Under the pieces are notes generated by a model. The model had not been told where the DNA came from. It worked only from the letters and a program-made list of their open reading frames with translations, and made no database searches. The position numbers were made by a program, and so were the translations under genes. Shown here one piece after another: positions 42,184-45,119 of a stretch of 45,119 bases of DNA. This DNA comes from WGMI01 sp041739275 (GTDB lineage Bacteria > Bacteroidota > Bacteroidia > Flavobacteriales > Schleiferiaceae). Location: assembly GCA_041739275.1 (NCBI GenBank), contig JBGSOF010000054.1, positions 1 to 45,119 of the forward strand, in the 5' to 3' direction. The first letter of the stretch is position 1; the number at the start of each line of letters is the position of its first letter.

Positions 42184-42835
42184 ACAACCAACGTATCAGG
42201 TTCTGATATCGCCCATACAACGCGTTTGACCGAAACAATTGGGCATATTGCTCTAAGCGTTCAGCATCCAACAGCGCATTGGCCTCAAAAATGTTTAGCC
42301 GCTTCGCTTCAAAGTCGTCGTCCGATTCCATTTGGGGATCGAAATACAAGCAATCCAACAAGGCCTTTTCAGGGGTAGCCATGCAAACAACTCCTCCTTC
42401 TCCATCAAACCAACGATAACCAAAAAACCTCGAGGGTTTGATCTGAAAATACTCAAACGAATGGCTTCTCCATTCAAAGCGTTTGGCATGGTGAGGACCC
42501 ACCGATTGAATACCGAACGCGGATTCGGGAATCAAACCATAGTGCGAAAGCGCCGTATCAAGGCTCACATAGCTCGGAACCTCCATGCGGTTCGCCATAG
42601 TCCACAATTGAGGTTCCGACACGGGTGTTTCAGTCAAACGGTACCAACCGTTGCGGACTTTTTGCAGAAATCCAGCCTGCGACCATTGGGTCAACCGGCT
42701 CGGCTCGTAGTGCGGAAAAAACAGCTCGATGTCTTTGAGACCGAACACCGGTGCGCCGAGAAATCGCTTTCGGAAGGCCTCTTTGGTCATACGTTGGCCT
42801 TCCACCATGGGTTCTAGACGGACTACAGAATTCAC
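42176..42835 (-). CDS. AbiEi-type antitoxin
   Basis: A 219-residue antitoxin and autorepressor. It has an N-terminal winged-helix-like region (SRLTQWSQAGFLQKVRNGWYRL) and the AbiEi core (YVSLDTALSHYGLIPESAFG, PEKALLDCLYF). The start is GTG 42835 or, more conservatively, ATG 42808 or 42790. It overlaps the toxin gene by 8 nt. A 16-bp inverted repeat lies just upstream and is the likely site of self-repression. Confidence 0.9.
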   Translation of the reverse strand: MNSVVRLEPMVEGQRMTKEAFRKRFLGAPVFGLKDIELFFPHYEPSRLTQWSQAGFLQKVRNGWYRLTETPVSEPQLWTMANRMEVPSYVSLDTALSHYGLIPESAFGIQSVGPHHAKRFEWRSHSFEYFQIKPSRFFGYRWFDGEGGVVCMATPEKALLDCLYFDPQMESDDDFEAKRLNIFEANALLDAERLEQYAQLFRSNALYGRYQNLIRWLYD

Positions 42836-42849
42836 TTTGCGTTACTTTA

Positions 42850-42865
42850 TTGCTAAATATAGCAA
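42850..42865. promoter_or_regulatory. Putative AbiEi operator
   Basis: TTGCTA-AATA-TAGCAA is a perfect 6-bp inverted repeat with a 4-nt spacer, 15 nt upstream of the GTG start. On the minus strand its centre reads TATATTTA, one base from a -7 element, so a bound repressor would block transcription. Confidence 0.55.
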
Positions 42866-42893
42866 ATAAATTGCGCATAATATCGTCCTTCAC

Positions 42894-42922
42894 AAAAAAA
42901 AGCCGCCTCTTGCGAGACGGCT
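42894..42922 (-). terminator. Intrinsic terminator of the T9SS-protein gene
   Basis: On the minus strand AGCCGTCTC and GAGGCGGCT form nine pairs (one G-U) around GCAA, followed by eight T. It lies 22 nt past the stop codon. Confidence 0.88.
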
Positions 42923-42944
42923 GTCGGTCCAATCGAACGTTCGA

Positions 42945-44594
42945 TTAGCGAATCGAAATGCGGTGCTGGGCCGTGGGGCTTACAAGGAGGTAGGTTCCCT
43001 GGGCCAAGCCGCGGACATTGATTTGCTGTTCTCCGGCTTCGATGGCGGTGTGGTGCAGCAAAATGCGTCCTTGCAGGTCGATCAACTGCACTTCGGTGCC
43101 TTGTTCGGCTTCAAAGTACACCACCTCGGTGGCCGGGTTGGGATAGGGCAGGCCGAGTCCTTGGGCCAGACCGTCTTCGCCTTGAGCACCTCCGTCGAAC
43201 TTGGGCGCCCCTCCATTCCAAAAACCGTACACGGTGCACGAGCGGATCGAATTGCGGACAATGTCGCCCGTCTTTTGATAGCGAACGCGCAGGTTGAAGG
43301 CATACCATCCGGCCGGCTTGCCGCTAAAGTCGATGTCGAGGAAGCTCGTGCTCTGGTTGGCGATGAGTGGTTCCTTGGTCTGAATGTTGGTGGTCGTGTC
43401 GATATGGAAAATGCGATAACTCTCGAACGCGACTCCACCGGGCAATACCACTGGGGTCCAATCGAAGCGCATGTCGTTGCCCATTTGGGTCGCTCCATTT
43501 ACCTGAGTGGTCCAGTCGCTCGACTCGGGCAACATCACCACCACGGTGTCGTAGGCTGTGCAACCGAGGGCATCGGTAGCCGCTACCCAGTAAGTTCCGT
43601 TTTCGCCTTCGATGCTCGAAGTGGTTTCGCCGGTGCTCCACAGATAAGAATAGCTGCTCGAAGCTCCGCTCACACTGGCTTCGATCAAAGCCATGCCCGT
43701 ACAACGCGCGCGGAAAGATGCGCTCAAACCGGGATCGGCGCAATCGATGTCGACGAGTTGCAAACAGCTCTCTTGCCATACACCGCCTACGTTGGCTCCG
43801 ATTTTGTACTCCCAAGAGCCCGTAGCGGTAAAGTTGATCAGACGCGAATTAGTCGCGCTGCTGCGGCGGGTAAACGCCATGCTGCCCAGAGGGCGGTAGT
43901 CAACATAATACGATGTGGCCGTGGGAACTGCGTCCCATGCAATCGTACGGGTATACGCACCTGCGGCTTGAACCGAAGCATTGAAGGTGTTGCACCCTCC
44001 GTCCCAGTATACATAGCCGTAGCACGAACGATTTGAATTGCGCACCGAGTCGCCCGGATTCTGGAAGCGCACGCGGTGGCTGAACTGATACCATCCGGCG
44101 GGTTTGCCTGTAAAATCGACATCGACCGAGGTGGTGTTGACATCAAAAATCAGATCGAGTTTGGTCTGAGGACCGCCCATGGTGTCGCTGTAGAATACGC
44201 GGTAGCTGTTGAACGAAGCCGGAGCGGGGATGCTGGCCGCTTGCCACTGATAGCGAACGCTGTTTCCGTTTTGAGCTGCGAAATCGACCTCAGTGCCGAA
44301 GTCTTGGGTCTGTGTCATGGCGACGGTCAGGGTGTCGCTGTTGACACAACCGTTTAAATCGGTGATCTGAACCCAATAGGTTCCATTTTCCACCAAAATG
44401 GTGCTTGAACTTTCGCCCGTGCTCCACAAAAAGCTCACGTTCGAGACGGGTTGGGTCAAGTCGACCAAGAGGAGGGCTTTGCCTGTGCAACTCGAGCGCG
44501 TGCGCAGATCGAGCGAAGGAGGGGTGCATGGCGTGGATGCCATGGCGCTCAGGCCTGTAGTCAAGGCCATTGCCAGAGTAAACAAATGCTTCAT
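42945..44594 (-). CDS. T9SS-exported cell-surface protein with duplicated module
   Basis: A 549-residue secreted protein: signal peptide (about 1-19, ending AMAS), then two copies of a module of about 200 residues. The first has LWSTGESSSTILVENGTYWV and DFTGKPAGWYQFSHRVRF; the second has LWSTGETTSSIEGENGTYWV and DFSGKPAGWYAFNLRVRY. The GTYWV...TDxxGC units are SprB-like repeats of surface adhesins. The last ~75 residues form the type A sorting domain (LPYPNPATEVVYFE, QLIDLQGRILL, LAQGTYLLVS). It would be exported through the type IX system and anchored at the cell surface. Ligand unknown. Confidence 0.9.
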   Translation of the reverse strand: MKHLFTLAMALTTGLSAMASTPCTPPSLDLRTRSSCTGKALLLVDLTQPVSNVSFLWSTGESSSTILVENGTYWVQITDLNGCVNSDTLTVAMTQTQDFGTEVDFAAQNGNSVRYQWQAASIPAPASFNSYRVFYSDTMGGPQTKLDLIFDVNTTSVDVDFTGKPAGWYQFSHRVRFQNPGDSVRNSNRSCYGYVYWDGGCNTFNASVQAAGAYTRTIAWDAVPTATSYYVDYRPLGSMAFTRRSSATNSRLINFTATGSWEYKIGANVGGVWQESCLQLVDIDCADPGLSASFRARCTGMALIEASVSGASSSYSYLWSTGETTSSIEGENGTYWVAATDALGCTAYDTVVVMLPESSDWTTQVNGATQMGNDMRFDWTPVVLPGGVAFESYRIFHIDTTTNIQTKEPLIANQSTSFLDIDFSGKPAGWYAFNLRVRYQKTGDIVRNSIRSCTVYGFWNGGAPKFDGGAQGEDGLAQGLGLPYPNPATEVVYFEAEQGTEVQLIDLQGRILLHHTAIEAGEQQINVRGLAQGTYLLVSPTAQHRISIR

Positions 44595-44849
44595 AGAGCG
44601 AGATTTGGGGTTGTTAAATACTGTCTCCAAGTTAAGAACAAGGTTTGAACTTTGATGTTCAATTCGCGCTCTTTCACTTTATTTCTATGTTATGTCCCCT
44701 AGAGGCACTACATAGAGCGCATATCTGAAACAAGCGAATAGGACACTTAAATTTTTAACATTTTGAAGGTTCTAGAATTTACCTATGAAATTCTCTCAAT
44801 TCTAGGTTCTGAATTTCTTCATGTTAGCGGGATATACAAACCAAAAAAT
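44595..44849. other. Gene-free stretch upstream of the T9SS gene
   Basis: No gene is visible. On the minus strand TTG and TATTTAAC, 18 nt apart, could be a weak promoter for the T9SS gene. At 44769-44818 the motif TTCTAG or its variants recurs (GGTTCTAGAATT, AATTCTAGGTTCTGAATT), giving a loose inverted repeat. A similar GATTCTAGAAC sits in the left end (326-336). Confidence 0.4.
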
Positions 44850-44876
44850 GGGTCACTCGATTATTCTGGGGAGAGA
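44850..44876 (-). repeat. Right arm of the inverted repeat, block 2
   Basis: Reverse complement of block 2 at 169-195, with 23 of 27 positions identical; GGGTCAC opens it on the + strand and GGGGAGAGA closes it. A T-run (44882-44888), matching the left arm's A-run, follows within 6 nt. Confidence 0.65.
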
Positions 44877-44980
44877 CATGGTTTTTTTGCAAACATTTAG
44901 TCAACACCGGAGCCAGAATGAATGAAATACACTGATTTCTTTTCTTGCCTGATTTAGTTTAATTCACTCTTAGAATCAAT

Positions 44981-45048
44981 GTCTTCCGGCTTCGCCGATG
45001 AGCATTGTAAGATGGCCTGCGCTGTTCATTCCCTGTCTACGACCTTGA
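44981..45048 (-). repeat. Right arm of the inverted repeat, block 1
   Basis: Reverse complement of 1-68 with 63 of 68 positions identical. It is 104 nt from block 2. The outer side continues to the window end with further hairpins. Confidence 0.85.
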
Positions 45049-45118
45049 TGTACACCCCGCTGCCGCGGAGGCCTTCTTTCTTTGCTGCTCCAAAGAAAGA
45101 GTAGAGCCACGATGGCTC
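45026..45118 (-). CDS. Partial reading frame entering from the right end
   Basis: A 30-codon frame runs in from the window edge and ends in TGA at 45026-45028. It reads EPSWLYSFFGAAKKEGLRGS and then GVYIKVVDRE. The last six residues match the frame end at 3-23 in the opposite orientation. No start is visible and no family can be named; it may be real or may be a repeat that happens to be open. Confidence 0.35.
   Translation of the reverse strand, partial: EPSWLYSFFGAAKKEGLRGSGVYIKVVDRE
45075..45118. repeat. Two hairpins at the right edge
   Basis: TCTTTCTTTG (45075-45084) and CAAAGAAAGA (45091-45100) form a perfect 10-bp stem around a 6-nt loop. GAGCCA-CGA-TGGCTC (45104-45118) is a second, 6-bp stem. 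Both lie in the partial reading frame. Such paired palindromes are typical of repetitive intergenic elements. Confidence 0.6.
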
Positions 45119-45119
45119 G

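Noticed and set aside
1..45048. The whole window as one transposon or integrative element
   Set aside because: The interior is core housekeeping DNA with no transposase, integrase or conjugation gene, so the inverted ends are better explained by a dispersed repeat.
1..45119. CRISPR array, tRNA or rRNA genes
   Set aside because: I found no regularly spaced direct repeats, no tRNA-like cloverleaf in the intergenic stretches and no rRNA sequence.

Overview
The window looks like chromosomal DNA of a member of the Bacteroidota, probably flavobacteria-like; I cannot place it more precisely. The grounds are a secreted protein with a type IX secretion (Por/T9SS) C-terminal signal, several copies of the Bacteroidota -7 promoter element TAnnTTTG, the families DUF4286 and DUF5606, many PorT-type outer-membrane barrels, and a SerRS with the motif 3 variant usual in this phylum. 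Most genes are ordinary housekeeping genes packed in short operons with 1-11 nt overlaps.

Layout. 1-440 is gene-poor and begins with one arm of an inverted repeat. 0.4-11.2 kb (mostly +): a NodS-like methyltransferase, rplU-rpmA with promoter and terminator, an outer-membrane protein, serS with a lipoprotein and a TPR protein, DUF4286, an exported S9 peptidase, a GH3-family protein and an exported beta-propeller-like protein. 11.3-16.5 kb: a deoxynucleoside kinase, then on the minus strand a K+-type membrane pyrophosphatase with an extra C-terminal domain and a pair of outer-membrane proteins. 16.5-20.5 kb: a beta-carbonic anhydrase and a translationally coupled minus-strand transporter operon (sodium:solute symporter, TauE/SafE, ZIP). 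20.6-27.5 kb (+): a lipoprotein, a THUMP rRNA methyltransferase, pfkA, priA, tpx and a DUF481 protein. 27.5-33.7 kb (-): ppx, ppk1 and a SixA-type phosphatase, then mazG with DUF5606, then def with a TPR lipoprotein. mfd follows on +.

From 37.1 to 42.9 kb the content becomes accessory: two DinB paralogues around a ParDE-like toxin-antitoxin locus, a Crp/Fnr regulator, a fusion of a PRPP-synthetase-annotated small domain to a cupin, and an AbiE-type toxin-antitoxin pair coupled to a YdeI-family gene. The ParE-like toxin carries an in-frame stop exactly where the reading frame otherwise continues into the missing C-terminal strand. A T9SS-exported protein with a duplicated module closes the gene content.

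The least expected structure is at the ends. Positions 1-68 and 44981-45048 are inverted copies (63 of 68 identical) and a second shared block (23 of 27) lies about 100 nt further in on both sides. Both outer ends carry the same short reading-frame terminus pointing inward. Because the interior is core housekeeping DNA, I read this as a dispersed repeat family at which the contig ends, not as a transposon spanning the window. A second recurring signal is a TAnnTTTG-like box exactly 4 nt before the start codon of four genes (def, pfkA, a lipoprotein gene, a DUF481 gene), which predicts leaderless mRNAs.
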